Of a stretch of DNA of 51,428 nucleotides, positions 45,219 to 51,428 are shown piece after piece. Under the pieces are notes generated by a model. That model was not told the origin of the DNA. It worked only from the letters and a program-made list of their open reading frames with translations, and did not search any database. Position numbers and translations under genes: made by a program. The number at the start of each line of letters is the position of its first letter. Position 1 is the stretch's first letter. The DNA is from an uncultured Colwellia sp. (GTDB lineage: Bacteria > Pseudomonadota > Gammaproteobacteria > Enterobacterales > Alteromonadaceae). Location of the stretch: contig CAJXUT010000001.1 of NCBI GenBank assembly GCA_913061365.1, positions 1 to 51,428 of the forward strand, in the 5' to 3' direction.

Positions 45219-46052
45219 ATGACTCTTGCTTTAACTGCACAAAAATCAAAAAACTCTCTGAAAATTAATCAGCATGAAATCCATTTGTGGCAAGTCAACC
45301 CGAGTGAAATAACACAAACTGAATTGCTCGATAAATATAAAGATTTACTCAGCGCTGATGAAACAGTTAAACAGCAAAGATACAAGTTTGCTAACGACAG
45401 GCATGATGCCTTAGTTACTCGAGCCTTTATACGAGATCTACTCTCGTATTATGCTGATATTGCGCCTAATGAGTGGCAATTCGAGAAAGGAGAAAAAGAT
45501 AAACCTGAAATTGTTAATCCGCCACTGCCTTTGCGATTTAATATAAGCCACACAAAAAATCTTATTATCTGTGTAGTTACTTTAGAAGACGATATTGGTT
45601 GTGATGTTGAGAACACAACACGCAATAACGATGTTTTAGCCATAGCAGATAGATACTTTTCAGTAACTGAGACTAATGAATTATTCTCTTTACCTAAAGA
45701 GCAACAACGTCATCGTTTTTTTGACTATTGGACGTTAAAAGAGTCATACATTAAAGCATGGGGACTAGGCTTAGCTATTCCCCTTAAAGACTTTAGTTTC
45801 AATATTATTGATACCTTCACAGAGACATCATTGCCCTTTGCTATTAAAAATAATATTAATTTGAGCTTTGCTCAACATAGGGTAGATAACGCAAGTATTT
45901 GGCAAAATTGGCTTTTATATCCAGTAGGTAATGAACAACATCGTATTGCCATTGCATTAAGAGCTAAAAATCAAAACCAAGATATTGATTATAAGCTACG
46001 CTGTTTTAATAGCATTCCATTACTAGGTTACCAAGAAACACTACTTACTTGA
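45219..46052 (+). CDS. pfaE: PfaE, 4'-phosphopantetheinyl transferase
   Basis: PfaE is a Sfp-type transferase that loads the phosphopantetheine arm onto the ACPs of PfaA, making the synthase active. It shows FNISHTKNLIICVV (residues 107-120), IGCDVENTTR with the Mg ligands Asp129 and Glu131, and FDYWTLKESYIKAWGLGL with Glu175 and Lys179. The 277 residues are normal for PfaE. The ATG lacks a clear ribosome site, and if the start near 45120 is right the leader is about 100 bases. It is divergent from pfaR and its 3' end overlaps the convergent thioesterase gene by 12 bases. Confidence 0.94.
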   Translation: MTLALTAQKSKNSLKINQHEIHLWQVNPSEITQTELLDKYKDLLSADETVKQQRYKFANDRHDALVTRAFIRDLLSYYADIAPNEWQFEKGEKDKPEIVNPPLPLRFNISHTKNLIICVVTLEDDIGCDVENTTRNNDVLAIADRYFSVTETNELFSLPKEQQRHRFFDYWTLKESYIKAWGLGLAIPLKDFSFNIIDTFTETSLPFAIKNNINLSFAQHRVDNASIWQNWLLYPVGNEQHRIAIALRAKNQNQDIDYKLRCFNSIPLLGYQETLLT

Positions 46053-46445
46053 TGTTAGTGGATTTAGTATTTCATCAGGAATTGGATGTAAGCGTTTTTC
46101 TTTATCTAGACAAACCATTTCAATATCGCCAATAACGGCAGGTTTAGTGGCATTAGGACGCCAAACTTCTTGTCGCCATAGCGTTTTATATTTTCCATCA
46201 AGTTTAAACGTTGTGCGAATATCACAAATTTCAGCAAACTCAACACCGTCTTGAAAAGTTAAATTTGCTTTATATACAGCAAAGCCTAAACTTTTTTCAT
46301 TCCATAATTTAGCTAAACGATCACTATCAATGACATGTTCACGTGCACGTTCAAAGTACTTTAAAAAATTGGGATGATAAACGACTCCTGAATGGTCAGT
46401 GTCTTCATAATAGATTTGTACTGGATGGTGGTAAATTTTACTCAT
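46041..46445 (-). CDS. YbgC/FadM-type acyl-CoA thioesterase
   Basis: This is a hot-dog-fold thioesterase of the 4HBT group, hydrolysing acyl-CoA (or acyl-ACP) thioesters. The catalytic region is YYEDTDHSGVVYHPNFLKYFERARE at residues 12-36, with the active Asp in YEDTD. The beta-sheet segments FAVYKANLTFQDGVEF and IEMVCLDKEKR follow. The 134 residues are the usual size. It is convergent with pfaE and the coding ends overlap by 12 bases. In PUFA synthesis the release enzyme is not always known, so this thioesterase is a plausible but unproven candidate. No ribosome site is evident. A CTAGCGCTAG palindrome lies 17 bases before the ATG. Confidence 0.9.
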   Translation of the reverse strand: MSKIYHHPVQIYYEDTDHSGVVYHPNFLKYFERAREHVIDSDRLAKLWNEKSLGFAVYKANLTFQDGVEFAEICDIRTTFKLDGKYKTLWRQEVWRPNATKPAVIGDIEMVCLDKEKRLHPIPDEILNPLTSSK

Positions 46446-46461
46446 ATAGATATATTATTTT

Positions 46462-46471
46462 CTAGCGCTAG
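46462..46471. promoter_or_regulatory. 10-bp palindrome before thioesterase gene
   Basis: CTAGCGCTAG is a perfect palindrome 17 bases upstream of the YbgC-type start. It is short, so it may be chance. Confidence 0.2.
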
Positions 46472-46681
46472 CGGATTAATTCCGGCTATTTTAACCCTAT
46501 AGCCTACATTAACAAAAGCGTTATAACATCAACATATTAAAAGCTTGATCGTTTTGTTAAAAAGTAACACTATTTTTGGGAAGATTTAAATTTACTCATT
46601 TAAACCTTCTAATTTTTAATGCTAAGTTATTGAATACTCTCACATGGAAGTTAACTCAATAACCTAGCCTATTAACGTTAA

Positions 46682-47077
46682 CTATTCGACCTGACTAAAC
46701 ACCATATTGGTGTAATCAACCATACCAATAATTTCTTTGTTTTCAATAACTGGAGCAAGATGAATTCTGAAGCGCTCAAATAATCGAGCACAATATCTTA
46801 CATCCATATCAGGTAGCACACTGATCAATGGTTTCGCCATTATTTCATATAAGTTTACGCGTTCAGGAGAACGATCTTTTGCTAAAACTTCTTTAGCGAT
46901 ATCAGCAAGCATTACTATGCCGTATTCGTCTTGCTCATTACGTTTATTAATAATTAATGCTGTGACATTATGCTCTTTAGCAAGCTTAATACCTTCAGAA
47001 GCAGTCATCATGCCATCGGCAAATTGATAATTATCGGTGGTCATTGCATCTTTGACTTGTACTAATTTATGGCTCAT
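46682..47077 (-). CDS. Protein of two CBS domains
   Basis: This 131-residue protein consists of a tandem CBS pair, a module that usually binds adenine nucleotides and gates transporters or enzymes. The first domain spans about residues 5-62 (VKDAMTTDNYQFADGMMTASEGIKLAKEHNVTALIIN) and the second about 75-130 (EIMAKPLISVLPDMDVRYCARLFERFRIHLAPVIEN). Its ATG overlaps the stop of the PII-like gene (ATGA, 4 bases), so translation is coupled. It is the last gene of the DUF1538 operon and probably part of its control. No clear terminator follows; a hairpin GTTATTGA/TCAATAAC at 46626-46663 lacks a T run. Confidence 0.9.
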   Translation of the reverse strand: MSHKLVQVKDAMTTDNYQFADGMMTASEGIKLAKEHNVTALIINKRNEQDEYGIVMLADIAKEVLAKDRSPERVNLYEIMAKPLISVLPDMDVRYCARLFERFRIHLAPVIENKEIIGMVDYTNMVFSQVE

Positions 47078-47424
47078 AACTCTTCCTCAACTTTACCTTT
47101 TAATCGCTCTACTTGATGAGCTACGCCCACTGCATCTTCAACATTTAGCTGAATTGCAATGCCTTTACCTGAGTCTTCATCAAAACCCGCAATTTTACTA
47201 ATTCGCTCAAGGACTTTTCTTGATAAATGTTCTTCAACAACAAAAAGTAATACATCTCTTTGTGTCTCTAGCTGCATACCAAAGAAAGTACGTTGGCGTT
47301 TAACACCCTCGCCTCTAGCATGATTTATTATGGTTGCGCCTGTTGCGCCTGCCATTCTTGCCCCTTTCATAACGTCATCTGTTACAGAGTCGTCTACAAA
47401 GGCAACAATTAATTTGAATTGCAT
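47074..47424 (-). CDS. PII-like signalling protein
   Basis: This is a small protein of the PII (GlnB-like) superfamily. It has the first strand FKLIVAFVDDSVTDDVMKGARMAGATGATIINHARGEG and the later strand DVLLFVVEEHLSRKVLERI. The loop between (VKRQRTFFGMQLETQR) is short and lacks the Tyr of GlnB that is uridylylated. Such PII-like proteins often sit beside a transporter and bind a nucleotide to regulate it. AGGTGAT precedes the ATG. The gene begins 25 bases after the second DUF1538 gene and overlaps the CBS gene, so the four proteins likely form a regulated transport unit. Confidence 0.88.
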   Translation of the reverse strand: MQFKLIVAFVDDSVTDDVMKGARMAGATGATIINHARGEGVKRQRTFFGMQLETQRDVLLFVVEEHLSRKVLERISKIAGFDEDSGKGIAIQLNVEDAVGVAHQVERLKGKVEEEL

Positions 47425-47449
47425 ATGATCACCTGTTTTATTAATCTTT

Positions 47450-48298
47450 TTAAGACTCGTTACTTGAGTCTTTTTGTATCTGTTTTAAATTACGTTTATT
47501 TACTTTAATACGTTTTCTTTTTTCTAATTTCTTTTCAACTCGACGCGCTTTAGCTTCTGTTATTTGAGCATAAGCCATAACTGCAATAATCGGGAATAAA
47601 CTAGCGAAAGCTATTAAGCCAAATCCATCAATAAGTGGGCTACGACCCGGAATTGTACTAGCTAAACCTAAACCTAATGCAGCAACTAAAGGCACGGTTA
47701 CTGTAGATGTGGTTACACCGCCAGAATCATAGGCTAATGGCACAATCAATTTAGGACAAAAGAAGGTTTGAATAACCACAACAATATAGCCAGCAATAAT
47801 GTAGTAATGAATAGGATGACCAACAACAATACGGTAACTTCCTAAAGCGATACCAATAGCAACACCAATAGCCACTGAAATGCGCAAACTGTTAGCATTG
47901 ATAGCACCACCAGAAACTTCTTCCGCCTTAATAGCAACCGCAATAAGTGAAGGCTCCGCAATGGTTGTACTAAAACCTATGGCAGCAGCAAATATATAAA
48001 CCCACTTATAGTCTGACCAATGGATGCTTGTTAGTACTGTCTCGCCTGCTTGGATGAACTCTGGCGCAGTGAGCTGCTCCGCCATCATTTTCCCTAACGG
48101 AAATAAAGCTTTTTCTAAGCCAAGTAAAAATAAAGCTAAACCTATAAGTACGTAGATAAAGCCAAAGCCCACTTGTTTGATATGAGGAATAGGTTTGCGA
48201 ATAACGAGTAATTGAAAGCCTAATATGATTGATAAGATAGGTAATACATCAACAACTGTATTTTTTAGCGTATTTAAAAATTCAAAAAGTAAGTCCAT
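47450..48298 (-). CDS. DUF1538 membrane protein (second of pair)
   Basis: This is an inner-membrane protein of the DUF1538 family with about eight hydrophobic segments. Family blocks visible are [57 protein letters not shown] and [19 protein letters not shown]. The SGGVTTS motif and the buried EPS are shared with the upstream paralogue. The tail is strongly basic (KRRVEKKLEKRKRIKVNKRNLK type). The start overlaps the stop of the first DUF1538 gene by one base (TAATG). From memory, a DUF1538 pair from Halomonas (UmpA/UmpB) was reported as a two-component Na+(Li+,K+)/H+ antiporter; I infer a similar ion transport role here. Confidence 0.9.
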   Translation of the reverse strand: MDLLFEFLNTLKNTVVDVLPILSIILGFQLLVIRKPIPHIKQVGFGFIYVLIGLALFLLGLEKALFPLGKMMAEQLTAPEFIQAGETVLTSIHWSDYKWVYIFAAAIGFSTTIAEPSLIAVAIKAEEVSGGAINANSLRISVAIGVAIGIALGSYRIVVGHPIHYYIIAGYIVVVIQTFFCPKLIVPLAYDSGGVTTSTVTVPLVAALGLGLASTIPGRSPLIDGFGLIAFASLFPIIAVMAYAQITEAKARRVEKKLEKRKRIKVNKRNLKQIQKDSSNES

Positions 48299-49035
48299 TA
48301 ACCAATCACCATGCCATACATCATCACAAAAATCATTGGCGTTAAGGAAGCAAAAGCAATTAAACCAAAGCCGTCAATCATGGGGTTTCGCCCCTTTATT
48401 GCCGATGCTAAACCAACACCTAGGGCAGTTACTAACGGAACCGTAATTGTAGACGTTGTAACGCCACCAGAATCATAAGCAATACCGATAATCCAACTAG
48501 GTGCTATGATTGTCATCAATACAACAACGACATAACCGCCTAGAATTAAGTATTGTATTGGCCAACCACGAAGTATACGTAAAACACCAATTACAATGGC
48601 AAGTCCAACAGCAAAGGCAACGGTAAAACGTAAGCCGTTAGCGTAGGAAAGTTGCGACTCGACTGTATCGGCAATTATCCCACCTGAGGCAGCAACAATT
48701 GCAGCTTCTTTTGCTACAGCTATTAAGGAGGGTTCAGCTACGGTAGTTCCAAATCCTAAACAAAAAGCAAAAGTAAGAAGCCAGCTAATACTGCCTTTTT
48801 TCGCGAAGGCTTGCGCCATCGACTCACCAATGGGAAACAACCCCATCTCTAATCCATAAATAAAGAAGGTAAGCCCCAAAACAACTAAGACTAACCCCAC
48901 TAAAATATCGCCAACATTAGGCATAGTTTGTTGTAAAACAACAAACTGAAAAAAGGCAATAACAAGAATTATAGGTAATAAGTCTTTACAGCTACCTAAT
49001 AATGCTTTTAAAAAAACGATAATTTGATTATTCAT
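48298..49035 (-). CDS. DUF1538 membrane protein (first of pair)
   Basis: This is the first gene of the DUF1538-DUF1538-PII-CBS operon. The 245 residues hold about seven hydrophobic segments with the same blocks as its partner: [69 protein letters not shown] and [15 protein letters not shown]. The pair appears to be ancient paralogues that act together, as a heteromer by inference. The ribosome site is weak. A T-rich hairpin terminator of the upstream gene lies just before its leader. Transport of Na+ or K+ against protons is a family-based inference only. Confidence 0.9.
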   Translation of the reverse strand: MNNQIIVFLKALLGSCKDLLPIILVIAFFQFVVLQQTMPNVGDILVGLVLVVLGLTFFIYGLEMGLFPIGESMAQAFAKKGSISWLLTFAFCLGFGTTVAEPSLIAVAKEAAIVAASGGIIADTVESQLSYANGLRFTVAFAVGLAIVIGVLRILRGWPIQYLILGGYVVVVLMTIIAPSWIIGIAYDSGGVTTSTITVPLVTALGVGLASAIKGRNPMIDGFGLIAFASLTPMIFVMMYGMVIG

Positions 49036-49081
49036 AAAAAAATATGTGATTCAGAATACTGAGTATTATATTAAGAATTAA

Positions 49082-49115
49082 AACATTTACTTTGATTCAA
49101 TACAAAGTAAATGTT
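49082..49115 (-). terminator. Terminator after the TPR/radical SAM gene
   Basis: AACATTTACTTTG pairs perfectly with CAAAGTAAATGTT (13 bp) around an 8-base loop. On the minus strand it is followed by TTAATTCTT. It separates the radical SAM gene from the DUF1538 operon. Confidence 0.85.
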
Positions 49116-49168
49116 CATTTAAAATAAAAACATAACAATAAATTTATATTACTACACTCTAGTAAGTT

Positions 49169-50527
49169 TTATATTTTATCCATAGGTTCAGTAGAAGAAT
49201 AATCACAGCCATTTTGGCGGCATTGCTGACAAAATGGATGCTGATACTTCAAAGCTTCAATTTCGTGATGTGAACGCTCTAAAAAATTAACACCTAACAT
49301 ATTTTTTTTATCATACACACCACAACATAGAGCAACTTCTCCATCATAGTTGATAACTGTTTGGTTAAACCTTAATTCACAATCGTAATTACCTGAACGA
49401 TGTTTAATCACATTCGGTATATATTGACGAGGATCCATGAGCAATTCAGACAAAATATTCTTATCTGCATCATCTACCTGATCATTCATGAGCCTCACCA
49501 ATTTTTCAATTGGCTGGAAAAAAGCTTGCATAGGACTATGAGAAAAATTTAACTCATGACAAACTGAATTCACTACATCTTTTTCATGAAAGTTATTTTT
49601 ATATAGATGTTGTCCTACCCATACATGAGAGTTGCTTTTATATTTATCTAAATAGTAACGCAACAAATACATATTAGATTTGAGTAGTGATATTTTTCCA
49701 CGTTTATGTGTTTTACTATAAGTCTGTTCACTAAAACCCGACAAAGATATTTTTATCTCATCAGGATTAGCCTGTGCTAATTTTTCAATCCCTTGCTCTG
49801 TGTTTAAATTTGTGGAAATGTGAACACTGAAACCATGATCTTTAACTATTTTTATAATTTCTGATAATTTAGGGTGTAGCATAGGCTCTCCCCAATTATA
49901 GAGCCATATTTGAGGGTTATCACTAATAGATTCTTGCTTTATTTTATTTAATATTGATCTAAAAAGTGCCACCGGCATCATACCAATATTACGATCGGCA
50001 ATTGAAAAGTTACCTACAGGACAACTGGGGCATCGTAAGTTACATGTTCCACTTATATCAATGGTATAAACATATGTATCAGCTTCTCTAGGGCTATAAC
50101 GTAATAATGTTTTATTCGCTTGTGGATCATAAACTTCTGACTCTAAATAATCCCGAGGTTTAACTCGTTTAAGAAATGAGATGAGTTCTTGATCATTTGG
50201 GTTAACTGAAATTGCTTTTTCCAACCATGGGCGTGCAGCTTCCCAATGATTATTTCTATATAGTTCTTTTGCTAATAATTTATAGGTCGCATATTGTTCC
50301 TCATTATCAGGATCTTCTAGCACGACTTCATCAATTAACTTCAATGCCGTTTTCAATTTACCAAGAGATAAATTCAATGTGCCTAAGTTATGCTTTACCG
50401 CTAACGAAAAGAAATCAGCCGCAAGTAATTTCAAATAAAGTTCTTCTGCCTCTTCAAATTGACCACTTCGATGAAAAGTAACAGCTTGCTCTAATATTTC
50501 TCGGGCAGATGACTCAGTTAAAATCAT
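49169..50527 (-). CDS. TPR-radical SAM protein with SPASM-like C-terminus
   Basis: This 452-residue protein joins an N-terminal TPR-like helical region to a radical SAM enzyme. TPR units span about residues 5-120 (FHRSGQFEEAEELYLKLLAADFFS and HWEAARPWLEKAISVNPNDQE). The 4Fe-4S cluster motif CNLRCPSC is at Cys162, Cys166 and Cys169, followed by WLYNWGEPMLHPKL and IKISLSGF. The C-terminal Cys set (YDCELRF, VALCCGVYD, FCQQCRQNGC) suggests an auxiliary cluster of the SPASM type, used by peptide-modifying and other maturases. AGGTAAG precedes the ATG. It is divergent, across 150 bases, from a secreted tandem-repeat protein, which may be its substrate. That link is inference. Confidence 0.88.
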   Translation of the reverse strand: MILTESSAREILEQAVTFHRSGQFEEAEELYLKLLAADFFSLAVKHNLGTLNLSLGKLKTALKLIDEVVLEDPDNEEQYATYKLLAKELYRNNHWEAARPWLEKAISVNPNDQELISFLKRVKPRDYLESEVYDPQANKTLLRYSPREADTYVYTIDISGTCNLRCPSCPVGNFSIADRNIGMMPVALFRSILNKIKQESISDNPQIWLYNWGEPMLHPKLSEIIKIVKDHGFSVHISTNLNTEQGIEKLAQANPDEIKISLSGFSEQTYSKTHKRGKISLLKSNMYLLRYYLDKYKSNSHVWVGQHLYKNNFHEKDVVNSVCHELNFSHSPMQAFFQPIEKLVRLMNDQVDDADKNILSELLMDPRQYIPNVIKHRSGNYDCELRFNQTVINYDGEVALCCGVYDKKNMLGVNFLERSHHEIEALKYQHPFCQQCRQNGCDYSSTEPMDKI

Positions 50528-50677
50528 ATTTACTTACCTGTTAATATACCTTAATTTTAAAATGGCTATTCATAAAATTATCTATGCTAGACGCACAAAA
50601 ATGTATAAACTATCACCAACAATTGTATTTATCATAACAGATTAAAGTTGGTCGTTAGATCATTATAAAGGACTAAA

Positions 50678-51428
50678 ATGAAAGAAAATTATTCAAAATA
50701 CTCATTACCCTTCAAATATTCATGCCTGGCTTTATCTCTATTCTCCATCAATGTTCTAGCTGACAATGGCTGTACTCCAGGTTTTTATAAACCAATAAGT
50801 GCTCCTGTTACTGATAGCTGTACTGCAGCACTTGCAGGATATTATGTGCCTAATTCAGGTGCAACTACAGCAATCATTGCCCCACCAGGAAGTTATGTAG
50901 CAAGTGTCGGTCAATCTGCGGCCACGTTAGCACCTGTTGGAAGCTATGTAGCCAATGCTGGCCAAACTACCGCTATCCAAGCACCTTTCGGTACGTATGT
51001 TAATGCTGAGGGAGCGAGTCAAACAACACCAGCACCTATTGGCAGCTTTGTTGATACCCAAGGAGCAAGCCAAGCAACACAAGCCCCAGCTGGCACTTAT
51101 GTTAGTACCGAAGGAGCAAGTGAAGCAACACCGGCACCTGCGGGTAGCTATGTCGCAAATGCTGGTCAATCTGCGGCTACAAATGCGCCTATTGGTAGCT
51201 ATGTAGCCAATACTGGCCAAACTACCGCTAGTCTAGCGCCTGTCGGAACGTATGTTGATACTGAGGGTGCAAGCCAAACCACATCAGCGCCAATCGGCAG
51301 CTATGTTGATACCCAAGGAGCAAGTCAAGCAACACCTGCTCCGATTGGTAGCTTTGTTGATACCATAGGTGCTAGCCAAGCAACACAAGCCCCAGCTGGC
51401 ACTTATGTTAGTACCGAAGGAGCAAGTG
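50678..51428 (+). CDS. Secreted tandem-repeat protein, 3'-truncated by the window
   Basis: The frame opens at ATG 50678, with AAAGGA 6 bases upstream, and runs open to the window end, which is why it is absent from the ORF track. A signal peptide (FKYSCLALSLFSINVLA, cut before DNGC) is followed by a short Cys-bearing cap (NGCTPGFYK, DSCTAALAGYYVPNSGAT). Then come 17-residue repeats of the form APxGSYVxxxGxSxATx, ten complete copies and a partial eleventh. The pattern recalls the eukaryotic CPxGTY...GAT ephrin-receptor/GCC2-GCC3 repeat but with Ala in place of Cys. It is probably a surface or extracellular repeat protein. The function is unknown, and the C-terminus with any anchor lies outside. 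Confidence 0.85.
   Translation, partial: MKENYSKYSLPFKYSCLALSLFSINVLADNGCTPGFYKPISAPVTDSCTAALAGYYVPNSGATTAIIAPPGSYVASVGQSAATLAPVGSYVANAGQTTAIQAPFGTYVNAEGASQTTPAPIGSFVDTQGASQATQAPAGTYVSTEGASEATPAPAGSYVANAGQSAATNAPIGSYVANTGQTTASLAPVGTYVDTEGASQTTSAPIGSYVDTQGASQATPAPIGSFVDTIGASQATQAPAGTYVSTEGAS
50879..51428 (+). repeat. 51-bp tandem repeats with a higher-order period
   Basis: Units of exactly 51 bases start at 50879 and continue to the window end. Unit types recur as a block of five (units 1-5 resemble 6-8, 10 and 11, with unit 9 extra). A 55-base stretch at 51068-51122 recurs identically at 51374-51428, a shift of 306 bases or six units. This indicates recent expansion or gene conversion. Confidence 0.95.

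Noticed and set aside
46626-46663. Terminator after the CBS gene
   Set aside because: The 8-bp stem has a long loop and no T run, so it was not listed as a feature.
50927-51220. Minus-strand 97-residue Cys/Ser/Arg-rich ORF, and the plus frame 50955-51206
   Set aside because: Both are other-frame readings of the 51-bp repeats. The true frame starts at 50678 with a signal peptide and ribosome site.
50879-51428. CRISPR array
   Set aside because: The periodic sequence is a coding tandem repeat with no alternating unique spacers. No repeat-spacer pattern was found anywhere in the window.

Overview
The window looks like chromosomal DNA of an AT-rich, cold-adapted marine gammaproteobacterium, most likely Colwellia or a close relative in Alteromonadales. 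This rests on recognising the protein families, above all a complete omega-3 polyunsaturated fatty acid (PUFA) synthase cluster (pfaR, pfaA-D and pfaE), and on the general sequence character. No database search was possible.

Layout. 1-2812: the 3' end of rpsT, an M49-like metallopeptidase lipoprotein and a TlpA-type thioredoxin. 2891-5340: an acyl-CoA dehydrogenase with a FadR-like operator, and a DUF3010 protein. 5469-9156: four genes that resemble a non-phosphorylative sugar-acid pathway (SDR dehydrogenase, lactonase-like amidohydrolase, enolase-superfamily dehydratase, class II aldolase) in two convergent pairs. 9272-14664: an NRDE protein, a 57-codon membrane protein absent from the ORF track, a ThrE-type exporter with a TetR regulator, and an M13 peptidase lipoprotein. 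14891-17546: a PAS chemoreceptor, a long intergenic region with a candidate small RNA, and a cobalamin adenosyltransferase. 17657-22137: an RND efflux operon. 22538-25778: a TerB-like protein, a CvfB-type S1 protein, a VTT/DedA-like membrane protein and an isolated PIN-domain protein. 26065-46052: the PUFA synthase locus. 46041-49035: a YbgC-type thioesterase and a four-gene operon of two DUF1538 membrane proteins, a PII-like protein and a CBS protein. 49169-51428: a TPR/radical SAM protein divergent from a secreted tandem-repeat protein that runs off the window.

The PUFA locus is the centrepiece. PfaA (KS, malonyl transferase, four ACPs, KR, cryptic DH), PfaB (acyltransferase), PfaC (KS, chain-length-factor-like KS, FabA-like DH domains) and PfaD (FMN enoyl reductase) form one leftward operon headed by pfaR. 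The phosphopantetheinyl transferase PfaE, which arms the ACPs, is divergent. The 445-base pfaR-pfaE intergenic region is rich in signals: a perfect 20-bp palindrome just upstream of the pfaR ribosome binding site, a second inverted repeat over a possible pfaR promoter, and an exact FNR-type box upstream of pfaE. A 105-nt imperfect hairpin lies directly behind the pfaC stop codon, before pfaD. The operon ends in a strong intrinsic terminator, beside a 141-bp inverted-repeat-bounded segment that could be a small mobile element.

The least explained systems are the radical SAM/repeat-protein pair at the right edge, the DUF1538-PII-CBS operon, and the candidate regulatory sites. No CRISPR array, complete insertion sequence, tRNA or rRNA was seen.
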